A stretch of 64,000 nt of DNA, taken from assembly GCA_036971475.1 (NCBI GenBank), contig JBAIZL010000001.1, positions 282,885,925-282,949,924 of the forward strand, given 5' to 3'. The notes below the pieces were generated by a model. It did no database searches, was not told where the DNA came from, and saw nothing but the letters and a program-made list of their open reading frames with translations. The DNA is from Prosapia bicincta (taxonomy: Eukaryota > Arthropoda > Insecta > Hemiptera > Cercopidae). This document shows, piece after piece, positions 46,567-58,632 of this stretch. The position numbers and the translations under genes were made by a program. Each line of letters begins with the position of its first letter. Position 1 is the first letter of the stretch.

Positions 46567-47380
46567 ATTATTATTCACATTTGTTGATTCCATCTTCGCG
46601 TGAGCTACTAGTAATCACTAAACACTTTTAAATGTTTTAAACTTGCCTATAGTAGCACTTTAAACATAATAACCCAAATACAAACACACAAAATGACAAT
46701 CCCATAAAATACTTACCAATACCATACAGATCATCCAAAACCCACAATCTAACCAACACATTACGAAAATACAACTACAAAATAGCTTACTCCACACACA
46801 ACACTCTCAACAAACAATTTAAACCCAACAATAAAATAACGACATTTACAACACCACTGGAGTTTACAAACTAACTTGCAGTTCATGCCCCAGTTTTTAC
46901 ATAGGCCAGACAGGGAGGTCATTCTACACACGTTACCAAGAACATATAAAAGCACTAAAAAACAATAACTACCAATCAAACTTCGCCGATCATCTCAACT
47001 CCACAAAACATGACTACATAGACATAACATCTAGCCTACAAATTCTTCATAAACAACACAGAAATAACCAATGCTACACAACCGAACATTACGAAATATA
47101 CAGGCACTTCAAACTACACCCTACACACATACTCAATACACAATTACATTACAACTCACACGCACTTTTTGACATCATAACTCCTAATACACACAAAATA
47201 CACTCACACCACCAAAATATTCCACCCCCACCCTAACCTACGTAAAGCTTGAGATCAGTTACGGTCTGAGTTGACAAAGGGACACATCTCCGGAAACGGC
47301 CATCCTCAACAAGCAAAGTAAGTGCTACTCTAGGCAAGTTTAAAACATTTAAAAGTGTTTAGTGATTACTATTCCTAGTC
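46567..47380 (+). mobile_element. Penelope-like element, 5'-truncated, with 15 bp TSD
   Basis: The 15 bp direct repeat CAATTAACAAAAACT lies at 46552-46566 and 47381-47395, a plausible target-site duplication. Just inside, 46610-46660 and 47320-47370 are inverted copies (AGTAATCACTAAACACTTTT on the left, its complement on the right). Between them runs the 3' part of a Penelope-like ORF with GIY-YIG endonuclease (to 47236), then a 3' tail with TTGACAAAGGGACACATC and CCGGAAACGGCCATCC, the terminal signature shared with 35335-35510 and 63582-63904. Penelope-like elements are retroelements with a telomerase-like reverse transcriptase plus GIY-YIG nuclease; the reverse transcriptase is missing here. 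Confidence 0.85.
46715..47236 (+). pseudogene. Penelope-like ORF C-terminus with GIY-YIG nuclease, frameshifted
   Basis: The first frame (about 46715-46845) reads LPIPYRSSKTHNLTNTLRKY and continues through THNTLNKQFKPNN, matching the linker between reverse transcriptase and endonuclease. A frameshift near 46845-46850 moves to a second frame that opens with GVYKLTCSSCPSFYIGQTGR, then SFYTRYQEHIKAL and a His-containing FADHLNSTKHDY, ending at TAA 47234-47236. The GVY...YIG pair, the R-x3-Y-x-E-H motif and the two-cysteine insert CSSC (a trait of Penelope-type GIY-YIG domains) are preserved, and the nuclease itself is nearly intact. Later residues (QCYTTEHYEIYRHFKLHPTH) include the expected glutamate region. 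The coding strand is strikingly poor in G. The element is dead because of the frameshift and truncation. Confidence 0.8.
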
Positions 47381-47395
47381 CAATTAACAAAAACT

Positions 47396-48169
47396 TCAGA
47401 AAGACTTTATTGTAGTTTGGGTGTGATCAGACAAAATTACAGTTATTGGTAACGCGACATTCAATTGCTTTAAAATATACGATAAATACATTAACAATCG
47501 TAGCCATGGTAACCAATTTGTTTTATATGTACTGTACTTTAGTTATTATATTATTGTTTATATTAGATTATTATAATATAGTTATTAAATCTATTTTTAT
47601 AAGTAATTTCAAATTTACTTTTTCAACAATATTTAGGAACTTAGATTTATGTTACTATACTTTTTAAGATTTGGCATGTATGTTGAATTTATTGTAATAT
47701 GACGTTTAAACTATTTTTTCTATGGACTTTTAAAATAGTTTATTTAATTTATATTATATTAAATTAACCTTGTCTATTTTTTACAAGGTTGTATACATGT
47801 TTTCATTTCTATTACTCTTTTATTCATGTTCATTTATTCTTATTACGTAAAAATCTTTCATGAAGTACTTGTTATACCTTTTCAGTTCTTCTAAATTGTT
47901 TTATTCTCAACAGTATATAAACATTTCCTCTCATTTTACCACTTTTATGGTTCATCGGTCGTAAATTAATTTCAGTATTTTCACAAACAGTTAACACTGT
48001 TTGTCGTAATTAATATCTAATAGTCATTAACTTATTTACAACTTTAAAAATATTTACGTAGACTATAATACTCCTAAAAGGTTTTTTAAAAGTTAGAAGT
48101 TTGAATTAACTAGACGTAAAATAATTTACATTACCTTAGATTGATTTGGTGCTCGTTGCATAGTTCTCA
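47396..48169. other. Unassigned AT-rich DNA
   Basis: The frame at 47446-47667 is hydrophobic and AT-driven; no known family. Confidence 0.4.
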
Positions 48170-48600
48170 TGCTTCAGTGTTTATGCCCGTGTCACGCACG
48201 TCTACTCTCTTCGTGTTCCTGCCTTCAACTCTCCTATAAACACCGCCATTCCCTTCGAGACCGTTGCTACTCAATGTCCGGTCGCATGTAAATACAGCGA
48301 AGTAGCGCAAAATGTATGCCATAATGTTTGTATTGAAGTTGAAACCATAAAGCTGTCAAATTGAAGACGGTAGGCGTCCGCGTGTAGCGTGTTGCGAGTC
48401 GGTAAGGCACGATTTAATGGCTTGTCGAGAAATAAAACAGCTGACAGCCCTCGGCACACCTCCACGCTCGGCCAACTATTATATGTAAAAGTCGGTAGGG
48501 AAATTTGTATCAATATGCTTCGGCAATATACGGTAGTACTTCAATGTCAGGTAGTTATTGTAACACGCGACGGTGGTACCCCCCCCCCCACAAAAGGTGA
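48170..48600. other. GC- and CpG-richer unique segment
   Basis: This stretch is visibly richer in CpG than its surroundings (GGCGTCCGCGTGTAGCGTG near 48367) and ends in a C run (48580-48591). Frames are open on both strands (48271-48513 minus, 48389-48673 plus), but neither product is recognised. It could be a promoter, a young unmethylated insertion or part of an unrecognised element. Confidence 0.3.
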
Positions 48601-49580
48601 ACCTTTCAACACTTACTCAAAAGACGCTTGCGTACTCATTTTGGTAAAAACTGCTGAAATATACATAGACTGAAGATTTATTAATACTAAAGGTTTTATT
48701 CCCTGATTTTGCATGTATTACCCAGAGCATCCAGACTCCTCCTGACCGTTTCCCTCTAGATCCAAACTTACCTGTAAACACCCGAAGCAGGTAAAATTTA
48801 TAACAAGTAGGTCTGACACGAGCCAGAACCTGTACCGCTGCTTGCTAAATTCTACCAGAGAACCAGTCACTTTAATTTTAAAACCCTAACTTACTGATAT
48901 TTAACCCTTTGAGTCACTATATCTCGCGGAGTGAATATTTTCAATTATTTCTTCCGCTGATCACAATGAATTGACGGTGGTGTTTCTACATGAAAATTGT
49001 CGTTTGACACAATTGAACACGGCCTTAGTTACAGGATAACTAACATAGCGTGACTCTCAAAACGACTTTAGACGCTCCTGTTGTAGGCTACTTAACCTTC
49101 CACTTTCTTTTGAAATTTTAACCTAGAAGAAAATTGTTGAATAATTCTATAAATAACGTTAGTTTTAAAACCTTTTCAATTAAAATTTTGAAATTGCAAA
49201 TTCTCCCTATTATACGTTTCCGAGTGTTTGGAACCGTTGTGAGACATTGTAGAATTAAAGTGGAAAGATAATTCTTGATTATATATACTGTAAGGAATTA
49301 CAATTTATAATTACAATACAGTTGATATGTGAGTCAAGCGTACTTTATTTTTTCTTGATGTGGCAAATATTCGACCACTGTTATGGGGCCCTTCAGTGGA
49401 TCCTTTTTTATTTTAAAATGGACCTCTGAAAGAATTTTATTGTTTAGATCGGATCAAAGCATTGGAAAATCACTGTGCCAAGTGTATTAGTGTTCTGAAA
49501 GAGATCATTTAGGGGGGAAATGGTCGCAACAACTTTGCGAGCTTCAGAAAAATTAATGGTCACTAACTCACATAGCAACT
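48601..49580. other. Unassigned, no gene recognised
   Basis: Nothing recognised. Confidence 0.4.
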
Positions 49581-49624
49581 GTGTGTTTGTGTGTGTGTGT
49601 GTGTGTGTTTGTTTGTGTGCGCAC
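49581..49624 (+). repeat. GT microsatellite with GTTT interruptions
   Basis: Short, interrupted GT run. Confidence 0.9.
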
Positions 49625-49707
49625 ACGCTTTTATAAATCGTCTAATGTTCGAAAATGAGAGTACTGTAACTAATAAACTCTCAAAAGTGTACACGCAAAA
49701 ATATCCC

Positions 49708-49790
49708 AAGTAAGGTTCTTCAAGTACATTAAAGTGTGAAGTAATAAAACTGTGTACTACAGTGGAAAGAAAACAATGTTGCTATATATA
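49708..49790 (+). repeat. Single copy of the 27477-27600 repeat arm
   Basis: AAGTAAGGTTCTTCAAGTAC, ATTAAAGTGTGAAGT and a following short TA run parallel the right arm and right flank of the palindrome at 27357-27545, in the same order. Confidence 0.55.
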
Positions 49791-50677
49791 TATATCTTCA
49801 CACCATTTATATATTCCGAAAACGGGGTTAAAACCATTGTATAACCATATTCCAATAAATAGGTGTTTTTATATATTCATTATTATTTAAAATTCCACAA
49901 TATATTATCATAATTTCTCCTGGTGTAATGAAGACAAGAAGTGTTTTCTCGTAGTTGTGAAGCAAAGTATTTTCTTAAAACATGTAGAAATTTAGTTGGT
50001 AAAAGTCTCTGTACGGTTATTACCGCGATACTGTTTATTACTGTCTCTATGAAGTTGTTCAACGAGGTATTTACACAATGTTTTACTTTTTAAAGGCTCT
50101 TACTGCTGTATTGCATAGTCTTGGAGTCCTAACATCTAGCATTTAATTCCTTTCCCGGTTGCCGCTTACAAAACACACATCGAAGTTTAGGCTTTAATAT
50201 CTCCGTGACAATCACTTAAGACACTTGGCATGTACAGCGTAGAGGCAGGTTAGGAAATAATTACCCCGTTGCTACTAGAAATCGTAAAATTTGCTCTAAG
50301 AAACTTAGATACTGCAGTGAGATAGGAGATTGTTAGTTGTATTGTTTTTATATGATCTACCAGAAACTCTCTCTGGGTAATACTTGTGAAATACTGTCAC
50401 GTTCTCATTAAATTTTAAACTGAGTACATTTAGAAAAGAACAACGTAATGATTTACTTTTGCTTTAGTAACAGGAGTATCTATTTTACAACTAATTCCAT
50501 TAGGTTTAGATTTAATGGGACGTTATTGTCTTTAATTGGAACTTACGGTGTTTACTATCTCATCAGATTCCACGGTGACTTTAGAGTTGCTAAGGTACTT
50601 ATCAGCAACTGACGATTCTATCGAAGAATTTTCCTCATGTTATTAAAATCTCTAGACAATTTTATGTTTCACTGTTA
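49791..50677. other. Unassigned, no gene recognised
   Basis: Nothing recognised. Confidence 0.4.
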
Positions 50678-52031
50678 TCTATACAAACAAAAAATGAATG
50701 TTTGTCTGTATATCTCTTATACCTTTCTAAACCGTTCACCCGAACTGCACGAAACTTTGGGAAGTTATTGAATACACTTCTGGGAAGGTTCTGTCTTATT
50801 TATATTTGGCATATTAGGGGCGTCTAAAGTCGAAATTTTCGAAAAAATGTTTTTTAATATGACTGCTTTCTTTTCTGACCGAGCATTTTAGTCACAAAAA
50901 TTGACATTAAAAATTATTGATTAAACTAATAAAAAACAGATGACAGTAAACTCGCTATGGTTTCTCGTTATTTAGATGTTTAAAATATACGACAGCGACA
51001 AAGTACGTTTGTCATGCCCCTCATCGCATGACGTCATCAATACGTTACTTGATATATTGTACGACAAAGTCAGTTGTGTTAACTAACCATCATGTCAACA
51101 GCCATTTTTCTGCTCAGCATGTGTGATGTATCATATTTTTATTGATAGATTTTTCACAATTTATTTTTGAAGACTACAAAAAAGAAAACGTGGCGGGTTA
51201 ATGGTATCTTACGCAGAGATCGGTACGGGGAGTTTCATTATTTTGTACAATGATTTCTATGAAAATGAAGATAAGCATTTTGAATACTAGAAAACGAAAA
51301 AACATGTTTTAACATACTGGCAAAAGTGGAAGTTAGCCTGCAGAAGTTCAACAACTTCAGGGAAACTAAATCTCCCAAAACACGACTGGCACTCACTTTG
51401 AGGTAAGGGGTATCATATATAAACAAATTGTAGAGTAAAAAAACTTAATAAAATAATTTTTATAAAGAAATTCTCGCTACCAATGATGCTCGTCGCACAA
51501 CACATTCAAACAGAATAGGAAAAAGTGCGTTGTTACACGATGTCGTGTAGCAAGCCCCCTCCTAAGGACGAGGATTCATTTACTTTTTCACGTTTAGATG
51601 GGTCAGTGCCTGTCGTGAGTTGTCGCGTACGAAAACATGTGACGTTCCCGCAACGCATCTAAAGTACGAGAGGCCTATGACGTACATCTGATACTTGAAT
51701 TAAGTGAAAATAAGATTTCATACAATTTGTATATGCTTAGGTTACTTTGCTTAGCAGCTGTTTTGACGCATGAATTAGGCCTATATAACTTTATTTACTG
51801 AACAATATTAGGTTAAAATGCTATTGAATTGAAAACTTCTCTAATTTATAGGTTAATAAATATATTGATTTATAAAAGAAATTTAATTAAACCGAATTGA
51901 ATATTTATAGGTAAGGCAGTACTAATCTGTCGAGTCAGCTAATTTGTTAATATATACTAAATTAAGATTATCTGAAATTACCAAGGCATTCATTGATTGT
52001 TAGGCGGTGCGAAGTTTGCCGCGTCAGCTAG
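50678..52031 (+). mobile_element. Non-autonomous Helitron, 1354 bp
   Basis: It starts with TC (50678) after a host A, and ends CTAG (52028-52031) before a host T, as Helitrons do. The 5' zone reads AATGTTTGTCTGTATATCTC and later GAACTGCACGAAACTTTGGG, which is typical of many animal non-autonomous Helitrons. A subterminal hairpin GCGG...CCGC lies about 10 bp before the end, within TAGGCGGTGCGAAGTTTGCC. A diverged second copy is at 5590-6514. No Rep or helicase coding sequence was recognised. The 62-codon frame at 51238-51426 is not meaningful. Confidence 0.75.
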
Positions 52032-52724
52032 TATTTTAAAAAATTCTATAAAATGATACTCGGCAACATCTTGCTTTTTGGGAATGAATGTGTGGAGAAT
52101 ACGGCGGAAACAGATGCTAAAGTTGCACCCACCAAATCACTGACTACTAAATAGTCTATTGTGTTTTCATTGTTTTGTTTTGGTTCCGCATCATTCGTCC
52201 TTGTCGTTGTGCAAAGTCAAATGACTTATTTTCTTTGTCAATTGATCTTTGCACCATCAATAAATCATCCAGTTAAAAAATACATTCAATTAAGACATCC
52301 ACAGTACATTTAGTGTTTTTTAATAATAGAAACTTATGATTACCAATCATTCTTGCCTGAATGTGTTTTAGTAGTCACGTTTAGATTAAGTCATTGAAAT
52401 TTTCCCAGTATTTAACACAATTTTATTTAACTTGAAAATATTTGTTTACAATATTAGAGTGCGCGTTGCAAACGCAATTTGTTTGACTTGTGAAGTATAT
52501 TTACAAGATTCTCGCATCTGATACTTGAACATTTTAAAAGTGTTTATATAACATTCAAACAGTTGCAAAGAGGACTTTATTCACAGGTACTGTACTAGGT
52601 CTTGATTATGGAAGAGGCTTTATTAATGATCAAGGCCACCTTCAAGGGACTTTGTGTAGAAACTACAAATGTAAAAACCAAGCATCAGTTTGCAAATTTT
52701 GTAGTAAGTTCGCTTCGCTACCGA
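52032..52724. other. Unassigned, no gene recognised
   Basis: Nothing recognised. Confidence 0.4.
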
Positions 52725-53150
52725 AAACTCTGAGTCACATAAAATTTGAGCTACCATAAACTCTGGGTTGCCATTAATTGTGGGTTAACATAAACTCTTG
52801 GCTACCATAAATTGTGGCCTACCATAAACTCATGCCTACCTTAAACTCTAAGCTACCTTAAACTTTTGGTAACCATAAAAACTCTTTTCTATGATAAATT
52901 CTGACCTACCATAAACTCTTGAGTACCATAAATTTTGGCCAACCATAAACTCATGCCTACCTTAAACTCTAGGCTACCATAAACTTTTGGTAACCATTAA
53001 AAACTCTTTTTATCATAAATTCTGACCTACCATAAACTCTTGACTAACATAAATTCTAGCCTACCATAAACTCTTGACTAACATAAATACTAGCCTACCA
53101 TAAACTCTTGACTAACATAAATTCTGACCTACCATAAACTCTTGACTATC
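52725..53150 (+). repeat. 17 bp minisatellite, block 1
   Basis: Diverged units of CTACCATAAACTCTTGA. At the right side a 34 bp dimer (CCTACCATAAACTCTTGA then CTAACATAAATTCTAG) is repeated nearly exactly, showing recent dimer amplification. Confidence 0.9.
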
Positions 53151-54387
53151 AGTTTATCGGATATCTAACCGTAGGTCCTGTTACGGAAAGACAAAAATAA
53201 ATGCTGTCTTAATGGTCTTAAATAATAAGATTTACTGATGAAATGTGTGTAATGTGAAGTGATAAAAAAATGTCTGTTGTTTAATTATTTTTATTGAGTT
53301 ATTTTTAAATCTCATTATATTAAAAAAAGTTTAACAATTAATTTACAAAAAAAATTAATTTTATGTAAAGGTAACACATTTGTATTAGGCTTACTTTAGA
53401 TATTGCTATTATGGTGTTTTCATTTATACTTACCTCTGAAACAGTTTATTTAAATATGATACAGTTGCAAATAATTTACATTCTATAACTTATGCTCCCC
53501 ATACTTGCTGTATTTAGGCCTATATTTGTTATGTACTTCATACACCTAATTTTGTCAGTATTTTCACCTATGTTTATTTTACAAAGGATGTTGTTTGTTA
53601 ATTATTTTAATTTTAAATATCGTTCTTTATGTCTGTCACTCAGAGCCAATTCTTGTGATCATTTTGTAGATTATATTCAAAACATAATCAAATATAACCT
53701 GTTATTCAACATTACTATTGAAAGTATTCACAAGAATTTTCTGTGAATTAATCGGAAAGTTGATGTTTTTATATTAATCGCTTTGTGGTCAAATTCTTCT
53801 TCTATTATTATATAGGCTACAAGGCCTGTAATAGCTTACAATGAACCTGATTTAATTTTTTGGTTCTCTCAGATAAAGAGTTGCTACACGAGAATGTTGA
53901 TATTATAACTGCGTATAAAACATAGACTTTAACACAAGGTTCCACTAAAAGCCTTCAATGACCGGTTTGAGTAGTTGTAGTGTCGTAACCCGGTAGTATG
54001 TGGTTACCCACAGAGATCGGTCACTATTCGTGAGTGTTATGCATTAGGTGGGTAGTGTTTCTCGTCTTATTACTCACACAATACGAGGTCTCGCCATTAA
54101 GCAGGGGACGGTCGTTATCTTAGCACTCAATTGGGAATCAGTGCTTTGATATATAAACACTTTGTGTTTAATGATATATATTATAAAACTAAAACTCTAC
54201 GAAGTTAATACGGATTGTATTAATGTGTTTTGTTGAATGGACTCTTGATGAGAGCGCTAACTTATCTAATTTAGTAATGTAATGAATTACATGGAGTAAA
54301 ACATGTCCTACAACGAGCGCGGTATTTATTTTACTAACCTTCTTGCAGTAGGAGAGGGACGAAATGTAACCTAGCTTTATTATCTCT
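53151..54387. other. Unique spacer between two minisatellite blocks
   Basis: AT-rich on the left with an 84-codon hydrophobic frame (53492-53746) of no known family. 53930-54130 is less AT-rich. Confidence 0.35.
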
Positions 54388-55520
54388 GGAATACCATAAA
54401 CTCTGGGCTAGTATAAACTCTATGCTACTATTAACTCTGGGGTGGTATAAACTATGGGCTACTATAAACTCTAGGCTATCATAAACTCTGGGCTACCATT
54501 ACCAAAAACTCTGATCTGCCATAGGCTTTGGGCTACCGTAAACTCTGAGCTACCATAAACTCTAGGGTATCATTAACACTTGGGCTACCACAAATTCAAT
54601 TCTACCATAAAATCTGTGCTACTAAAAACTCTGGGATACCATATATATGAAGTAACATAAAAACCTGGCTACTACAAACTATTACCATAAACCCTGGGCT
54701 ACAACAAAGTCCAGGCTACCATAAATTCTGGGCTACCCCAGAATCCATGCTACCATAAACTCTGGGCTATTATAAACTCTTCGTTTCCATAACCTCTGAC
54801 TTACCATAAACTCCTGCCTACTATAAACTGTGGGCTGTCATAAAACCCTTAGCTCCTATAGGTTTAGGGGCACCATCTAGTCTTGTTAGCCATAAAGTCT
54901 TGAATACATTATACTCTGGGCTACTACTCTTAGCTACTATATACTTTGGGCTACAATGAACTCTGTGCCACCATAAACTTTGGGATACCATAAAATCTGA
55001 GCTACCATTAATTCTTGGCTACAATAAACTCTACTATGTTTTGGGCTACCATATTTCTCGGTTCCATAAACTCTGGGCTACCATAAACTTTGGGTTACCA
55101 TAAAATCTTGGCTATTATAAACCCTGGAATACACCATAAAGTCTAGATAGCCATAAACTATTGACTCCAATATAATCTGGTCCATCATAAAGACTGGGTT
55201 ACCATTAACTTTAAGTTACCAGAAACTCTGGGTTACCATTAACATTGGTCTATCATATCGCCTGGGCTACCATAAACTCTTGGCTACGGTATGATTTGGT
55301 CCTTGTTACTATAAACCCTTAGTTACTTAAACTCTGGGTTACCATTAACATTTGTCTATCATATCGCCTGTGCTACCATAAACTCTTGGCTACGGTATGG
55401 TTTGGTCCTTGTTACTATATACCCTTAGTTACTATAAACCCTTAGTTACTATAGTTACTATAAACGCTAACATACCATAATCTGAGATACCATAAACTCT
55501 AAGTCACCATAAATGCGATG
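54388..55520 (+). repeat. 17 bp minisatellite, block 2
   Basis: More than 50 diverged units of GGCTACCATAAACTCTG, the same monomer as 52725-53150. A larger segment (ACTCTTGGCTACGGTATG, TTTGGTCCTTGTTACTAT) is duplicated about 120 bp apart (near 55275 and 55380). Confidence 0.9.
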
Positions 55521-56290
55521 AGCTAACTTGTTTTTTCTTCTTACCATCATTAGTTAAAAACACTAACTATACACATTTAGAGTTAAATTTAGAGGGTTAT
55601 ATCGACGAGGTCTAATGAAATAAGAATTAGAGTTTATTTACATATGTAATTTTGTTGTCAGAATTTAAATAGGTGACTCCTGAAACACATAGGTCAAACA
55701 TTTACCTTAAGGGCTTTTTACAAAAATGTCACACACAGCCACATTTCATATTATTCACGTTCATATTATTACCTTACTCGTATTACGTTTCTAGATCGTA
55801 ATTATAATCAGCTGCGTGAATGCTTAGGCCTATGTATTCTATTGTACGACCGTGAATCATAGGGTATTATTTGACATTCACTGAACTGTTATCTTTCACA
55901 AGTACGAGTATTTCGTTTATTTGACATATTTCCCTCTCTTTTATAGAAAACACAAACTTGGCTTGGTTAGAAGAATGTCACATCTATACGAGCCTTAATT
56001 GTTCATGTTTCTCTTAGGACCGCATAGTAAAATTTCATTTCCTTGACTACATTTCATAGATATTTGTCTTTAATAAATCAAATCCGTGATAGATTATCCA
56101 TTATTTTTTTATGGATTGCGTATTTATTTCTGTCATAGAAGCAATCGATTTCTAATAAAACTTAAACGACGCTCAAATGTCTGTTACAAAGTAATGTTTT
56201 TTATGTACTTTTTATTGGAGCCTTTATAAGTGTTATTCAAAATCCTTTGTCCTGATCGTTAACAGAAATATGAGCTTTCCGTAATGAATA
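55521..56290. other. Unassigned AT-rich DNA
   Basis: Nothing recognised. Confidence 0.4.
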
Positions 56291-57334
56291 CTGATTAAAT
56301 AGGTCCAGTACCTGCTCATCAGGGGTGGAGGAGGTATCGCCGGGGTATTCCCCCAAACACGTGCCCGTAATGAATCGGGTTCAGCCTCCCTTTTAAGATG
56401 GAAAGCGTGGTAAGTCCCAGCCGCAGTCTGAAGGTAGACACGCTGTGGTGATCCCATAACTTATGATGAGTGTCGGGGGGGGGACGTTCCCGCGACAAAT
56501 CAGTCCTTCGGCTTAGTTGTCAAAAATGTTATCACAAAATGACGATAACAGCGAGCGGGGGGCCTGTCTTCCGGTACATGAGTTAAGGAAAGGTTTCGTG
56601 GAGGTAGTGGTTTCATATATTAGGGTAGACTCTCTTTATCTAAATTTTTTTTTTCGGAAGGAGGGAAAAAGTTGTGAGGCTAGGTATTCTCCTGTAACTC
56701 TTCTTCTCTATTTCTGTTTCCTATTCTTTTTTTCTTCAATTTCATATACACATGAAGAGAACTGTCCGTAATAAGTCATTCGTGAGAAAGAGGTAAAAGG
56801 TACATTTATACCCCTTTATACTCCTCTAGAAGGATTATAATAGGTGACGAACTAGGTGGAACATAATGAACCCCTGATTCAGGGTATAAGGGGGAATTAT
56901 GGCATTGCATGGGCAGGAACGTTACTTGAAAAGACCTCTTCTAACAGGGGGAAAAGAGGTACTACCTGAAATCCGACCAGGTAAGTGATACTGACCAGAC
57001 GAAATATAATGTCTACCATCTGTATGGTCGACGTAGGGTTTTAACGACTGTTTAGGAAGTTGATATTCAACTTACTCCACTTAATCAACCGTGGAGGCAA
57101 AGTGGAAAATGGTAACTCCTTCCTACCAAAGCCAAGCCTAACAGCAACCGTTTGTTACAGCTACATTCTGTACCGTGATCCCAATACATTCTCCAGTGAC
57201 ATTTATTTGAACCCAAGTTCAACAAAACCGTTTTCAATACAAATCGGAGCTATTCATATTCAAATAGTAATGCCGTGATATTTCAGAGCCTAACGCCATT
57301 GTGTGGAGCTCCGCATGTGGTCCGTCAGGTGTTT
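56291..57334. other. GC-richer unassigned segment
   Basis: 56310-56620 and 56840-57060 are visibly richer in G+C, with a G run at 56476-56483. Several 72-84 codon frames occur (56233-56457 minus, 56517-56771 plus, 57060-57278 plus), none with a recognisable domain. It could be an old element or 5' untranslated sequence; I cannot assign it. Confidence 0.3.
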
Positions 57335-57440
57335 ATGGAGTAGTGTTGGGTACGTATTTACATTGTTAATGGCGGGGCAGAATTATGGAGTACTGTTACC
57401 ATCGTGTTTACATTGTTAGTGCCGCGACAAAATATAAACT
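57335..57440 (+). repeat. Two-copy tandem repeat, about 50-55 bp
   Basis: TATGGAGTAGTGTTGGGTAC ... TTTACATTGTTAATGGCG is followed by TATGGAGTACTGTTACCATC ... TTTACATTGTTAGTGCCG. Confidence 0.65.
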
Positions 57441-57849
57441 GCATGTGACAATGTGGATTTGTTTAGAAAGCAAGTTTAATCTGTGGCCGGCTTGTACTCA
57501 TACTGTGATTTAGGATGGGCGGGTTTACAAAATAAATTATATTTCTTGCTTCCATTTCTCCGCCAGAGGTGAACACTGCCAATAATGTTATGGAATCACA
57601 GATACAAAACTTATATAGGATCTCTAATGTGTTCTTTAATTTATTTATCTATACATTTTAAATTTCAATTTAAAAAATATGAAAAATTTAATTAAATATT
57701 AAAACCAACAAAAAATTATTTTCTTAAAAGCATAGTTAGAAAAATTAAGTGTACTAAAAAGATTTATAAAAAAATAAGTAATTTGTATTATTACTGATGA
57801 TGACCACTTAGACTTCAACCATTTTTGATGAATTAATCTATTTTACTTG
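57441..57849. other. Unassigned AT-rich DNA
   Basis: Nothing recognised. Confidence 0.4.
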
Positions 57850-58632
57850 GGAAATGTGTGTTAATTTTTTTCTTACACTTTTTATTTTATAATAGGTGTA
57901 TTATTGCTTGTAACAATATGCAGCAATATTGGAGCAACTGTGATGTTAATTTTTTTCTTACACTTTTTATTTTATAATAGTTGTATTATTGCTTATAACA
58001 ATATACAGCATTATTGGAGCAACTGTGATGTTAATTTTTTTCTTACACTTTTTATTTTATAATAGTTGTATTATTGCTTATAACAATATACAGCAATATT
58101 GGGAGCAACTGTGATGTTAATTTTTTTCTTACACTTTTTATTTTATAATAGTTGTATAATTGCTTATAACAATATACAGCAATATTGGGAGCAACTGTGA
58201 TGTTAATTTTTTTCTTACACTTTTTATTTTATAATAGTTGTATTATTGCTTATAACAATATACAGCAATATTGGGAGCAACTGTTATGTTAATTTTTTTC
58301 TTACACGTTTTATTTTATAATAGTTGTATTATTGCTTATAACAATATACAGCAATATTGGGAGCAACTGTGATGTTAATTTCTTTCTTACACTTTTTATT
58401 TTATAATAGTTGTATTATTGCTTATAACAATATACGGCAATATTGGAGCAACTGTGATGTTATTTTTTTTCTTACACTTTTTATTTTATAATAGTTGTAT
58501 AATTGCTTATAACAATATACAGCAATATTGGAGCAACTGTGATGTTAATTTTTTTCTTACACTTTTTATTTTATAATAGGTGTATTATTGCTTATAACAA
58601 TATACAGCAATATTGGAGCAAATGTGATGTTA
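57850..58632 (+). repeat. Tandem repeat, 85-86 bp unit, about 9 copies
   Basis: Each unit holds TTTTTTTCTTACACTTTTTA, TTTTATAATAGTTGTATTAT, TGCTTATAACAATATACAGC and ATATTGGGAGCAACTGTGAT. Successive starts are 57861, 57946, 58031 and 58117. Copies are highly similar, so the array is young or homogenised; the one-base length change is GGAGC versus GGGAGC. Confidence 0.95.
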
